This document shows, in pieces, positions 8,526-18,434 of a DNA stretch of 64,000 bases. Source of the stretch: Nostoc parmelioides FACHB-3921 (lineage in GTDB: Bacteria; Cyanobacteriota; Cyanobacteriia; Cyanobacteriales; Nostocaceae); contig NZ_JACJQL010000018.1 in the NCBI RefSeq assembly GCF_014696625.1, positions 55,316 through 119,315 on the forward strand, in the 5' to 3' direction. The translations under genes and the position numbers were made by a program. Below the pieces are notes generated by a model, which saw only the letters and a list, made by a program, of their open reading frames with translations, was not told where the DNA came from and ran no database searches. The number at the start of each line of letters is the position of its first letter. Within the stretch, counting starts at the first letter, position 1.

Positions 8526-10466
8526 TTACTGACTGCGCCTTTGGAGTTCTTTAATTCTGTCCTGTGCTTTTTGAGCATTTAATATCTCTCCCCTCTTCTG
8601 AAACAGAGGGACTGCTTCCTGATAATTTTTAATAGCTTCCGGTATATTGCCTAGTTCAGAGTTGATATCTCCCAAGCTGAAGTGGGCAGAGGCTCTACCA
8701 AAATAGTTAGCCGCAGGATTGGTATATCCCCAGTTTTTGTTGATAGCAATTCCCTGCATTAAATCCCTGACGGCTCCTTTGTGATCAGCATCTGAGAAAT
8801 AGCGAGCAAGTCCCCGGTAGTAGTAGGCAATAGCTAGGTCAGACTTAAGACTAATTGCCTGCTGGAAATTTTCAAAAGCAGGTCGAAACTCGCCCAACAA
8901 ATAGTGAACTAAACCTCTATTTAAGTAAGTAGAGGCAATACCATAGTAGTTAGTATCAGGATTGTCTGCCCCCCAGTCTTGGTTAATTTGAATTGCTTGA
9001 GTATAATCGGCGATCGCTCCCTGCTTATCCCCTTGGTTTTGTTTGTTGAACGCCTGATTATATAATTCCAATGAACTAACGCTTGAGGAAGATGAACTCG
9101 GACTGCCAATTGACGCAGGTGATTCAATTGGTTGATCGCGAGATAATGTTACCCCCAAATAAGTTACGAAAGCTAAAGAAATAGCAATGCTTGCCCCAAT
9201 CAGCAGTTTACGGTTGCTCAAAAACGTAGCAGAAATAGGCTGAATTCTTGGAGTCCTGATTCTAGGTGGCGTAGTAATTTCAGCTTGGCTGGGAGCTAAA
9301 ACTGTGTTTGACGGGTTGATAAGTGTCACATCTTCACTGCGGAAGGAAGTTTCAGCCTGAATCAGTTCCTTTGGTTCACTTAAAGGTTGAATTGCTTTTT
9401 TCTGAGAAGTAATTTGAGCTTCAATTAGGGCAATATCTTCATCTCTGAGTTGTAAAACTCGTTGTAAATGTTTTAACTCGTTTTGAGTCTGACTGCTGAG
9501 AGAAGACTCACGCCCAATCGCCTCAACTAAAACTTGCTCATAGCGCTGCAATCTTTTCTGGTACTCTCGGTAAGGCTTCAGCACCTCATCTTCAATTGCC
9601 GCAGCAACTTCAGGTAGCAGTCCCAGCCCATCGCGTAGGGCATCTAAGGTATTACGCCCTACGACAGAAATCATGCCACGAATGGCAAAATGCTCAACTT
9701 CTTTGCGATACCTTAGCTTTGGATCTTCGATGGGTGCTTGAAAAAGACGGATTTTGTAGCCTTCTTTAACGGCATAAATTTCTGGTTTCATTGCTGGCGC
9801 AGCTTCTTGAACTTTCCCTTTGGCATACTCATGCAACTCATCAATTGAAACTACGCCATCACTATCAATATCTGCCGCTCCAGTCACAATTCCCTCAACT
9901 AGATAACGAGTATAAATCGAAAGGTCGGATCCCTCCTGCTCGAAGGAATACTGGGTGGAAGTCGAAGACGTAAGGACAGCCCTTCCTTCTCCTCCCAGTT
10001 GGCTTTTAACATCTACAGAACCGTCATCCTTAGCTAACCAACCTTCAGCAAATGCTCCACTAAAGCAACAATCTAGAATGACAACTTGTCGCTTAGAGCG
10101 GCTATTGCTCATGATGTCTTGTACAAAACTGGCTGGAACTGCTGTTGCTCGAATCAGTTCTCCCTGTGGGGTTTTGCGAGTAATACGAGTAGCTAGATGC
10201 AGCTTACCATTGTCGTCTTTAACACCATGACCAGAGAAAAACAGCAGTACTAAATCGTCTTTCTTGCGACCCGAAAACAAGGTTTCAATCGCTTCCTGCA
10301 TCTCCTGTGGTGTAGGATTTAATAACATTTTTACTTCATTAAACCCACCCACATCGGGCTGCTGTAATACTCGCTGCATTGCCTCTACGTCTCTGGCAGA
10401 TCCAGGCAGGGGGGTCAAACCAGGTTCATAATCGCTGACCCCGATCACCAGTGCCATCTTAGCCAT
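8526..10466 (-). CDS. Caspase-like (C14) protease with EF-hand loop, TM segment and TPRs
   Basis: A 646-residue protein. The N-terminal caspase-like domain (about 1-235) has catalytic His80 in FFSGHG and Cys134 in LDCCFSG. Residues 199-210 (DIDSDGVVSIDE) form a canonical EF-hand loop, suggesting calcium dependence. A coiled-coil-like stretch follows (about 290-365), one membrane segment near 420-440 (LLIGASIAISLAFVTYLGVT), then at least three TPR-like repeats to the end. This puts the protease on one side of the membrane and the TPRs on the other, or both cytosolic if the segment is not inserted. The start has a strong AGGAGG site. Downstream of the trypsin-STAND gene on the same strand after a 287-base gap. 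Substrate unknown; a role in regulated cell death or defence is an inference. Confidence 0.9.
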   Translation of the reverse strand: MAKMALVIGVSDYEPGLTPLPGSARDVEAMQRVLQQPDVGGFNEVKMLLNPTPQEMQEAIETLFSGRKKDDLVLLFFSGHGVKDDNGKLHLATRITRKTPQGELIRATAVPASFVQDIMSNSRSKRQVVILDCCFSGAFAEGWLAKDDGSVDVKSQLGGEGRAVLTSSTSTQYSFEQEGSDLSIYTRYLVEGIVTGAADIDSDGVVSIDELHEYAKGKVQEAAPAMKPEIYAVKEGYKIRLFQAPIEDPKLRYRKEVEHFAIRGMISVVGRNTLDALRDGLGLLPEVAAAIEDEVLKPYREYQKRLQRYEQVLVEAIGRESSLSSQTQNELKHLQRVLQLRDEDIALIEAQITSQKKAIQPLSEPKELIQAETSFRSEDVTLINPSNTVLAPSQAEITTPPRIRTPRIQPISATFLSNRKLLIGASIAISLAFVTYLGVTLSRDQPIESPASIGSPSSSSSSVSSLELYNQAFNKQNQGDKQGAIADYTQAIQINQDWGADNPDTNYYGIASTYLNRGLVHYLLGEFRPAFENFQQAISLKSDLAIAYYYRGLARYFSDADHKGAVRDLMQGIAINKNWGYTNPAANYFGRASAHFSLGDINSELGNIPEAIKNYQEAVPLFQKRGEILNAQKAQDRIKELQRRSQ

Positions 10467-10753
10467 TCTTGACCTCCTATATCGAAATAACCAAAAGCTG
10501 TGAAGGAGTTGCTTTTACTATCGAATGTATTTGCAGCCATTTAAAATCGGATGTGTCAAAATAATTTCCAATGTGGGGAAACAATACTTGCCAGAACAGC
10601 TTTTATTAGCATAGAGTCTTTAACTCTTTAATGTTAGCGTCGAAGACAACTGTATTATTAAGACAACGAAGGGGCAAAAGCGACAATTCCACCTCGCAGC
10701 AATGCCAAAATCCCACAACAACCACACGATTTAGCACAGCCACATTCTAGAGA
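10467..10753. other. Gap between trypsin-STAND and caspase genes
   Basis: Non-coding. Long enough to carry a separate promoter for the caspase gene. I see no clear terminator or operator. Confidence 0.4.
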
Positions 10754-13700
10754 TTAGAAATTCTGTTTTAAAGCTTGCAAAACTTCATCAGCATCAACGC
10801 GACCCCAATAATAGCCCATTTCATCACTCATTAAGCGCGCCTTTTCTGCCTCTACTGTCGCTGCTGAGTAATTGTGGTTTGCCAGGTGCATCCACCCCAA
10901 AGCAACGCGGATATCTGCTTCGTAAATGCGATAACCACCAGTACAGGCATAATTCAACGCTTCTTCTAAATCACCACGCGCCGCCGCAACATCACCCCGT
11001 CGCGCCGCCCATCGCCCCCGTGCTAGTAGTGCTTCAATCAGGATAGATCGCTCAGATATGCTACGGGCAATTTTGAGAGCTTCACTATAATGTTCGCGGG
11101 CATCTTCGTTTTGTCTAGCGTCTGCATCTAGATCGCCTAGCACACGATAATAATTACTTACTGTAGCAGGCCAGTTCTTGCGTTGATAAATTTCTAAGTT
11201 CGCCTCTGCTACTTGGCGCGCATAGTCTTTACTTCCTACTCGCAGTAGATAATCAGCTTGGTGGATGCCCAGCAAGAAGCTTAGATACAGTTTGCTGGAG
11301 GGGTCAATTTCTCTTTGCAATGCTTCTGCCTGTTGAAAAAATACACTGGCCATCTCATTATCACCCTGCAAGTGTGCAGTCCATCCTTGCCGCCTCAATG
11401 AACCGAGCTGACTGGTCTCACTTCTAGCAAGACAAGCAAGATTGAATGCTTTTCTAGCAGCATCAGCACTAGCTTCAAGCTTACCGAGAAAGGCATATAG
11501 CGATGCTAGGTTGTGGTGTAAGATGCTCATATTGAGCCAGTCTTTTGTACTTGGATACATACTAATAACACGCTCGTAGAACGGTAAGGCTTCAGCCAAA
11601 CGACCCACACTCATTAAACTAAGCCCAACATTGTTTAATATCCAATATTTTTCCGCAAGAGTACTGACTTGTGGCTCTTGGGAGGTATCGCCATTAGGAA
11701 AGAATTCTACCATCAAGGCTAGGCTGACATCCCAGGCATCTAGTTCATGAGTCAGTACAAGACTTGTCCCCTGTAAAACCCGCTCCCAAAAAACATCAAA
11801 TCCTCTATCATAACTACCAGCACAACAGAGGTGATGTACTGCCTCAATTGGGAACACCAAACTTTCTATACTGGGTTTTTCCGGTATCGGCCCAGCAACT
11901 TTGAGGTAATAATCTGCAATGCGTTGATGAATTTCCTTCCTTTGTACACCCAAATTCTTTTGTAGTCGCTGAGAGTAGTGGGCGCTAATAAGCGGGTGCA
12001 TCGTGTAGTAATTTGCCTCTGGGTAAAAGCGCAAGATGCGATAATTTAGCAATCTTAGGATCATCCCATTAAAGGTACGACCTCGTAAGTCAGCTAATGG
12101 TGCATTCAACTGTCTTTTGAGTCTAACTGCTTCCCTGCGTTGGTTAGGAAAGAAACGGTCAATTAACCACCGATAGAAGCTTTGCAATTTCAGGAATAAA
12201 ACATCTAGGGCGGAAATTGTCGGAGGTCTGTAGCCTGGTAGTTGTCCGGGGAGTACGCCTTGAAAAACTGAGGTAAAAAGTGATGGTGGAACAGCTAGCC
12301 GGAACGCACTAAATATTGTTAAAAACTCTTTTTCAGCTTGTGTTAGATGCTCATCGTAGCGGCGCAGTACTCGCTGTACTCTCTCATAACGAGGTTCGCT
12401 TGCTGTAGGTGGCTTAATTTCACGGATGTATTTTACATTGCCATCATGCACATCCACTAAATAAGCTCCCAGCAAACTGAGAACCAAAGCATAGCCGTCC
12501 CAATCTGCCACAATTTTATTCAGTTCATTATCAGCACCTTTGACACCAACTTTTCGTAGTAAAGTGCGCCCCTCTTCTTGGCTCAAGCGTTCTACATCCC
12601 GATGGGTGTAAGTGGTGAAGTCAATCAGGTCTACCAGTGGCGCACGGCTGTTAATCAAACAAAATGACTCATGCTTTCCCGCCGCAAATTCCCGTAAAAA
12701 ATCCCGTAGTTCTAAATTAGTTAATTCGCCGTAATCATCGCCCTCTTCCTGTTGCAGTACTTCCAACCCATCTAAGATAAGAAGATAACGCCCACTTTTG
12801 AGCATTCCATGAATAAAGTTGACTTTTTCTGCCCAAGTCACTTTATAAGGATCAATTCCTGGAACTAAAAATTCTAATGCAGCTTCCAAAAACTCAAGCA
12901 CATTATTTTTTTCATAAAAACCCCACCAAAACACTCCAGTAGGTTGAGGTAAAGATGAGTCGTGTAGCAAATCTTCCAGCCAGCGACGGGTGAGGGAACT
13001 TTTACCCTCGCCACCAAAACCAATAAGTCCCACAATTGAGCAATTAGGGTCAGCCCAATCCTGATTTAATGTTTTGAGAAAATCTGCTCTACCCACCCAT
13101 TCTTCTAAAGGTGCTGGTGCATTATTCAGGTTCGAGATTATCCCTGGTTGAGACACTGGTTGCTCTCCTGTAGGGTTTGAGTTAATTGTAGGCTGGGGTG
13201 TAGATGGTGCATCTGCTAATGGTAAACACATGGGGTCAAAAGCGAGGACTCGACAATCAACAGCAAAACTTGTGTCCCGGTCTTTTTCACTTTCCCCAGA
13301 GTCCCAAGTTTCCGCAATCACACCCACTACTAAGTTACGTTCGATATCCAGAACGGCGGAACCACTCATACCACTGTCGATATGCTGGCTATTCAACATT
13401 ACAGGGTCGCTGTGCAAAATCCGCGTCTCTGGTGATTCAGCAAAGTCTACTATTTCCCCATGAGCTGGTAGTCCTTGGTAATTTTGTAGTCGGCGGTAGC
13501 CAAAACTCCGGAATTTGTTACCTGCTGAACCTTCAGCCATCCCTAGAATTGCGGGTTCTATGCCATCTGGGAGTGTAGCCGTGTCCAGTTGCAGCACAAC
13601 CACATCATCATCATGGTCTAAAAAACAAGCTGTAACTGTAGCTGTATGTGCTTTCTGTTCTGACTTTATTGCTTTGGGGAAGTAGACATTAATTTCTACA

Positions 13701-13852
13701 CCCTCAGCAACTTGCCCCCCTGCATCCCGAACCACATGACAACAGGTGACGATTTTTCCTGTAGGGGAAACTACAAAACCAGTGCCAACAATCACATTAT
13801 TGACACCGCGAATCTGCACGGTAAAGTTACGCAGATTTTGAATCTGGCTCAT
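10754..13852 (-). CDS. Trypsin-like protease / STAND NTPase / TPR fusion protein
   Basis: A 1032-residue three-part protein. Residues 1-210 form a trypsin-like domain with His39 (VTCCHVV), an Asp near 83 (HDDDVVVLQL) and Ser163 (DSGMSGSAV), so the triad looks intact. Residues about 250-620 form a STAND NTPase with P-loop GFGGEGKSS (277-285) and Walker B YLLILDGLE (355-363), plus a winged-helix-like region. TPR-type repeats fill about 690-1032. This is the layout of a sensor-switch-effector: TPRs detect a signal, the NTPase oligomerises, the protease acts. No membrane segment or signal peptide is seen. Its start overlaps the end of the Trypco1-like gene by 26 bases, so translation is probably coupled. 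Confidence 0.92.
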   Translation of the reverse strand: MSQIQNLRNFTVQIRGVNNVIVGTGFVVSPTGKIVTCCHVVRDAGGQVAEGVEINVYFPKAIKSEQKAHTATVTACFLDHDDDVVVLQLDTATLPDGIEPAILGMAEGSAGNKFRSFGYRRLQNYQGLPAHGEIVDFAESPETRILHSDPVMLNSQHIDSGMSGSAVLDIERNLVVGVIAETWDSGESEKDRDTSFAVDCRVLAFDPMCLPLADAPSTPQPTINSNPTGEQPVSQPGIISNLNNAPAPLEEWVGRADFLKTLNQDWADPNCSIVGLIGFGGEGKSSLTRRWLEDLLHDSSLPQPTGVFWWGFYEKNNVLEFLEAALEFLVPGIDPYKVTWAEKVNFIHGMLKSGRYLLILDGLEVLQQEEGDDYGELTNLELRDFLREFAAGKHESFCLINSRAPLVDLIDFTTYTHRDVERLSQEEGRTLLRKVGVKGADNELNKIVADWDGYALVLSLLGAYLVDVHDGNVKYIREIKPPTASEPRYERVQRVLRRYDEHLTQAEKEFLTIFSAFRLAVPPSLFTSVFQGVLPGQLPGYRPPTISALDVLFLKLQSFYRWLIDRFFPNQRREAVRLKRQLNAPLADLRGRTFNGMILRLLNYRILRFYPEANYYTMHPLISAHYSQRLQKNLGVQRKEIHQRIADYYLKVAGPIPEKPSIESLVFPIEAVHHLCCAGSYDRGFDVFWERVLQGTSLVLTHELDAWDVSLALMVEFFPNGDTSQEPQVSTLAEKYWILNNVGLSLMSVGRLAEALPFYERVISMYPSTKDWLNMSILHHNLASLYAFLGKLEASADAARKAFNLACLARSETSQLGSLRRQGWTAHLQGDNEMASVFFQQAEALQREIDPSSKLYLSFLLGIHQADYLLRVGSKDYARQVAEANLEIYQRKNWPATVSNYYRVLGDLDADARQNEDAREHYSEALKIARSISERSILIEALLARGRWAARRGDVAAARGDLEEALNYACTGGYRIYEADIRVALGWMHLANHNYSAATVEAEKARLMSDEMGYYWGRVDADEVLQALKQNF

Positions 13853-14171
13853 TATTGGAATCTTTGCGCTCCCAGAGTAACTTCACCTTGAGGCTGGCTT
13901 CTCCCGAAGTTTTGGCAATAATTGCACCCGCTTCAGTATTTAACTTGATGCCAAATTCTAATTCCACTTCCGATGGCTTGTTAGATAATGTATCGATTGT
14001 TGCCATTGTCTTTTGTGCCATTTGTCGGATAGTTAGCATGGCTTTATCCAATGCTTTCGCCGATTCTTTGGCGATATCTGCTGGTGTCACGCTAACTGAC
14101 CTCATCCCAGCAGTGGGAGCGAATTCTACAATGATTACTGGCTCATCGATGAGGGAATCTTGATTATCCAT
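13827..14171 (-). CDS. Trypsin-co-occurring domain 1 (Trypco1)-like small protein
   Basis: A 114-residue protein from ATG 14171 (MDNQDSLIDEPVIIVEFAP). It has a short N-terminal strand, a conserved-looking helix (KALDKAMLTIRQMAQKTM) and C-terminal strands ending VELEFGIKLNTEAGAIIA and ASLKVKLLWE. This matches my memory of the Trypco1 (CU044_2847) family, found next to trypsin-like proteases in NTP-dependent conflict systems. The frame is open to 14252, but the extra residues look like leader. Overlap with the downstream protease gene supports a functional pair. It may guard or deliver the protease; that is inference. Confidence 0.7.
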   Translation of the reverse strand: MDNQDSLIDEPVIIVEFAPTAGMRSVSVTPADIAKESAKALDKAMLTIRQMAQKTMATIDTLSNKPSEVELEFGIKLNTEAGAIIAKTSGEASLKVKLLWERKDSNNEPDSKSA

Positions 14172-14305
14172 TGTGTAATATTTTTTACTATATTTTTGGA
14201 AATAATAACAGACGATACCAGTATTTTCAATACTGGCGTGAAGAGATTTCAAGAAATAGTAAAAAAAGAAATTAGAACTAAGAAACTATCAAATCATCAA
14301 ATAAT

Positions 14306-15034
14306 TTAACCCAATCCCATACCATCGGTTTCCGATATTAATAACTTACCTTGACCTTCATACATCCAAACAAAACCTTCTCCACCACCTTTACCAAAGT
14401 GTCCTAATTTCCGGTAATCTTCTTGAATTCCATTGGTAAATCCTTTCACTAAGTCATAGTCAGCAATGACGATTTCACCCCTGTGAATTTCAATAATCTT
14501 AGCAGGGGTATTTGTACCTGTCACAACTCTAGCTGTTTGTCCAGCTAAGGCTTTAATGGCAATTCTCCATCTACCATCAGCCGAACCAGACATCTGGCGA
14601 AATTTCAGCTTTTTGGTTCCTAAAATTACATTATCAGAACAAAATTGGAAAATGCCATCATCAAATTCCCATTGTTCTTGCTCTGATATTTCAATATCTG
14701 TGTAATGTAAAAATTGACCTTTGGCTCTAGGTTCAAGATAGACGTTACCACTACCTTTATAAACAGGAGCGTTATAATCTATCTCTGTCATTAAAGCTAC
14801 CCAAACATCTTTTAAACGGTTATCCGTTTTGTAAACACCATGAGTTAATTTACCTAGACATCTATGTAAAGCACCTTTTTGAATGACAACTCCGGAGTTT
14901 TCAATTTTTATTTCAACTTGCTGAACAAAAGGAATATTTTTGGTGGGATGATAGTATTTGTTGGTGTCTTTATTAATGTTATTTTGTAAATACCACAAAT
15001 CTGTCGGTTCGATGATTTTGACTTCGTATTGCAT
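14306..15034 (-). CDS. AIM24-like beta-rich protein
   Basis: A 242-residue soluble protein. The central and C-terminal parts, with TARVVTGTNTPAKIIEIHRG and the late GGGEGFVWMYEGQGKLLIS, resemble AIM24-family proteins, a bacterial and mitochondrial family of unknown biochemistry. The N-terminal portion is less familiar. It is first of three minus-strand genes (this, Trypco1-like, trypsin-STAND) with a 134-base gap, so it may belong to the same unit. No signal peptide or membrane segment seen. Family call is moderate. Confidence 0.6.
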   Translation of the reverse strand: MQYEVKIIEPTDLWYLQNNINKDTNKYYHPTKNIPFVQQVEIKIENSGVVIQKGALHRCLGKLTHGVYKTDNRLKDVWVALMTEIDYNAPVYKGSGNVYLEPRAKGQFLHYTDIEISEQEQWEFDDGIFQFCSDNVILGTKKLKFRQMSGSADGRWRIAIKALAGQTARVVTGTNTPAKIIEIHRGEIVIADYDLVKGFTNGIQEDYRKLGHFGKGGGEGFVWMYEGQGKLLISETDGMGLG

Positions 15035-15264
15035 AGGTTTATTCTTATAGATTGGGATATTTAACTATACTTTATAACGTACAAAATAAGACAATTTAGA
15101 AGTCATTGGCTTAAATGCTTAATATTTATTGAGTTTAGATTTGCTTTGTGTCAATGTGTGAATTTTTTAAACGCAGAGGAAGGCTAAGTAAACGCGAAGG
15201 AACGCAGAGTGTTAGTCTAGTTAATTGGCTATGAATTAATGAGATATTGTAGTTGATGTATGAG

Positions 15265-16488
15265 TTACACCTGCTCTTTGGCTGGTGGAACAATTCTGCT
15301 TTTGGATAATCCGCTATCAATTTCTTGCAAAACTTGGAAATCTTTTTCTGGTAAGGGATAGCTAGCACTATTGAACACACCTGCGCTGACAGCAAGCTGT
15401 TTTTCTAAGAAGGAGAAGGCTTGGCGGAATTGATGGGGTGCTGCTTTAATGGGTGCATCAAAATGACAGGGAATAATCCACTGAAAATCCCAATTTGCTA
15501 CTTTATTAGCCCAGTTAATAGTTTCCTTGGGGGCGCGGTTGAGAATTAACTTTTGTAGAACTGGCGCGACAAATAAACGTCCATCCCCTCGCAAAGCCTC
15601 AAACGATCGCCTCCAATCATTTTGCCATTTGAAAGGAAACAAGCCAAAATAAGCTCTATATGAGCGTTCTGGCGCTTTTAATGCTGCGCTCCATACTTTA
15701 TTCCATTTGGGGATATCTACCGCACTGGGGCGGAAATACAAAGCAAATAAGCTGATGCGTTCCCACCCTTTGCGGCGGTTGGCTTGATTGTCTACAACAA
15801 TATCCGAGGCTTGATCTTTGGCGTGGAATAGTAAGGGATAGGGGTCTAATTGGATGATCGCTGGCGGATCTGCGGGTACAGAAACAACTGAATCTGTTAC
15901 AAGTAAAGTATGCGATCGCTTGTGTAAAAATACCACCTCTGCAAATTTGCCAAAGCCAAGGTTAATTGTGTCTAATATTGCATAGTCAAACTCATCCGCA
16001 AAGGGAGCTTGGCTACTATCTTCCGGGAGTACATGAGTGCGCTTATTTGGTAAACCCAGCCAACTGAGGGGAAGATTAAGGGGAAAACTCCACTGATTCG
16101 GCGCTACAAATACCTGTGCTTGGGGAAAATATCTAGCGAAGGGGCCGACAAATACCTTATGTTCTAGTCCCGAAATAGTTGGCAGAATGATATACTTCAC
16201 ATCACCGTATTCTGCTACTAATTCCTTGACTAGCCGGATACATTCAGGAGTAGGCGCAACAGGTGCATATACTAACAGCCCTCCCTCATCTAATTTGACT
16301 ACAGTCATTCGAATAGGGACAACAACGTAAAAGATCCCTTGCATCTGGTCAAAAGTCCAGATTGTATCTTTAATTACCTCATGCCGGAGAGTCCGCCGCT
16401 TACCGTATGGATATAGTGGCAAAGTGAACCAGAAAGACCATGACCAATCTCTGGGATTAATTTGTTCTAGATTTTCATCATGCACCAC
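15265..16488 (-). CDS. DUF4336 protein (MBL-fold related, cyanobacterial/plastid)
   Basis: A DUF4336 family protein typical of cyanobacteria and plastids. Seen: NPRDWSWSFWFTLPLYPYGK near the N-terminus, IRMTVVKLDEGGLLVYAPVA (start of an MBL-like sheet), and WIIPCHFDAPIKAAPHQFRQ at the C-terminus. Classical metallo-beta-lactamase zinc motifs are not evident, so catalysis cannot be claimed. The frame is open to a TTG at 16557; I prefer the GTG at 16488, preceded by an AGGGGG motif and close to where family similarity begins (407 residues). Molecular role unknown. Confidence 0.75.
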   Translation of the reverse strand: MVHDENLEQINPRDWSWSFWFTLPLYPYGKRRTLRHEVIKDTIWTFDQMQGIFYVVVPIRMTVVKLDEGGLLVYAPVAPTPECIRLVKELVAEYGDVKYIILPTISGLEHKVFVGPFARYFPQAQVFVAPNQWSFPLNLPLSWLGLPNKRTHVLPEDSSQAPFADEFDYAILDTINLGFGKFAEVVFLHKRSHTLLVTDSVVSVPADPPAIIQLDPYPLLFHAKDQASDIVVDNQANRRKGWERISLFALYFRPSAVDIPKWNKVWSAALKAPERSYRAYFGLFPFKWQNDWRRSFEALRGDGRLFVAPVLQKLILNRAPKETINWANKVANWDFQWIIPCHFDAPIKAAPHQFRQAFSFLEKQLAVSAGVFNSASYPLPEKDFQVLQEIDSGLSKSRIVPPAKEQV

Positions 16489-16557
16489 TCCGCAACCCCC
16501 TAACTTCGCCACGTTCAAACTATTTTGATTTGAACCCCAAGAATTGGAGTTTAGCAA

Positions 16558-16771
16558 ATTGTGGGAGCAACAAACTAGGAATTTGCGGGGAATATCTGGA
16601 GGAAGGCGATCGCCTTTTTTATAGTAATCTTGTACTAAATATTATTTATAACTTACAATCAAAGACCTTTGGCATACGATAACATCTGCCGCTATCTTAC
16701 ATCTGAGTGCCTATTAGCGTTTGTCAAATGGCTACTTAACTGCAATGCAACAGATATCCAAGAAATTTACA
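16558..16771. other. Gap with AAGGCGATCGCCTT palindrome
   Basis: Non-coding. Contains a HIP1-centred palindrome at about 16605-16618 followed by T residues on the plus strand. Both flanking genes run on the minus strand, so the T-run is on the wrong side for a terminator of either. Confidence 0.4.
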
Positions 16772-18352
16772 TTACATTAGTTTAAATGCAAACTTTAAAT
16801 TAGGTATACCACTATTTTCTAAACGGGTTTTAATAACTTCCACAACTTCTAGATATGACATATTATTTTTAGGACTAATTGGAAGATCAGCTTTCCACTT
16901 ACCGTTTATAGTCACGGATATTATTGCAGGCTTAAGGGTTTTTCTAGGAGATATATAATATTTATCTATGTAACCTTCATTTTCGTTAAGTGTGACTTTG
17001 ACAAAATCAGATAGATAACTTTCAAATAATAACCAAAACGCTCTATCAACAGTAACCGCCATGTAAACTTCTTCATAAATATTATTAGATACATTACGTG
17101 TTTGGTAAATAATGCCTTTTTGCCCGTTTATCATACTAGATGAGTAACCAGGTTCTCGTAGATCAGTGTAGATGAAATTCTTAACATAGACAATCATTTT
17201 TTTGAGGCGATTACTCTCACAATAATTATTATCCTTTGGTAGATTTTCTAAATAATTTTTAACTTCATATTTATTTAAGTCAATACCACGCTCTATCAAT
17301 AACTTCTTTAAATACTCTTTCTTAAGAGTAAGATTATCTAACCTGACCGATAAACCTGTATCGCTTGTTTCATTTGTTTTAACCCCTGAAGTTGGCGTTA
17401 ATAGTTTGCTTATATCTATACTTTCATTAAAAAATATTTTCACCAAATCTTCTTTATAGGGAGTTAACCTTTTTATATAGCTACTACAAATATCTGCATA
17501 TGAAGAGGTATATTTATCATCCTTTAAATACAACCCTGCAATATGATTTAGCAAACACTTGTTTCTTATTTGCTCCAGAGATACATCAGTAACAGTCTTA
17601 ATCTCCACCCCTGCTAATCGAGCCGTTGTATAGTCATGAATAGATGAAACGACTTCGGGATCAACTCCATAGACTTCTATAGCAATTCCATTTACTAACA
17701 ATCGTCTCAAAACAAACTTACGAAGACGATAATATCTTTTTCCACCTTGATTACTCCAATTATCTGAAGAGTTAATACACTTCCTAAAAACATTTTTTAG
17801 AAAGCGGACTGCTGATGACCAATTTTGTGTCAGTTCTTCTATTTCTGTTAAATTTATACAAATATGTATTACTTGGAGAGGTATTACTGATTTGTTAACT
17901 CTCCAATTATCACCATATATTTTAGAATATTCATTTAAATTTATATCCTCGTTTCGAGGAGGTTCTACACCTAATATAAAACTGTATGGTGCAATAGTCA
18001 TTAAGGTTTTTCGTAAAAGTGTCTCGGTTGGGTGTGTCTTCTTACTATTAACTTTCGTTCCATTCAATTGGGGATTATACTGCTCGATACGTCGTTTCTC
18101 TACAAGATCAAGCATTGATTCGTTGACTAGCTCATAATAGACGGTAAACTGCCTCTTTTTTTGCTTTTTTAACTGATGGATTCTGTGATGACTATCTCCT
18201 ACCCAACGATTACGCAAATTTTTTGCTTGTCCTATGTACCAAATAACATATTTTTCATCTATGACATAATATATTCCTGGCTTTTCCGGTAATATTTCTC
18301 TGCTATTTAAGGCTATGTTCGGTAATTTTAGAAGGTACTCATCTGCATTCAT
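16772..18352 (-). CDS. GIY-YIG nuclease-domain protein with large unknown C-terminal part
   Basis: A 526-residue protein. Residues about 24-100 form a GIY-YIG domain: GIYYVIDEKYVIWYIGQAKN, then RNRW with the catalytic-type Arg, and LVEKRRIEQYNPQLNG with the metal-binding Glu and Asn. The remaining about 420 residues are not recognised; they are rich in Lys, Asn and Ile and have no membrane segment. The gene has noticeably lower GC than its neighbours, hinting at horizontal transfer. It could be a homing- or defence-type nuclease. It is preceded by a 62-base gap from the aldo/keto reductase stop. Confidence 0.75.
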   Translation of the reverse strand: MNADEYLLKLPNIALNSREILPEKPGIYYVIDEKYVIWYIGQAKNLRNRWVGDSHHRIHQLKKQKKRQFTVYYELVNESMLDLVEKRRIEQYNPQLNGTKVNSKKTHPTETLLRKTLMTIAPYSFILGVEPPRNEDINLNEYSKIYGDNWRVNKSVIPLQVIHICINLTEIEELTQNWSSAVRFLKNVFRKCINSSDNWSNQGGKRYYRLRKFVLRRLLVNGIAIEVYGVDPEVVSSIHDYTTARLAGVEIKTVTDVSLEQIRNKCLLNHIAGLYLKDDKYTSSYADICSSYIKRLTPYKEDLVKIFFNESIDISKLLTPTSGVKTNETSDTGLSVRLDNLTLKKEYLKKLLIERGIDLNKYEVKNYLENLPKDNNYCESNRLKKMIVYVKNFIYTDLREPGYSSSMINGQKGIIYQTRNVSNNIYEEVYMAVTVDRAFWLLFESYLSDFVKVTLNENEGYIDKYYISPRKTLKPAIISVTINGKWKADLPISPKNNMSYLEVVEVIKTRLENSGIPNLKFAFKLM

Positions 18353-18434
18353 AATTCTGTAGTTACTTACTGGAGTTTCTACAGATAATATTCCCCAATT
18401 TAAAATTCATAAAACAGACTTGGATGCTGAAATC

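Noticed and set aside
15121..15395. 86-codon minus-strand frame after the DUF4336 gene
   Set aside because: Overlaps the DUF4336 C-terminus in another frame; the remainder is an AACGCAGAGG-type dispersed repeat.
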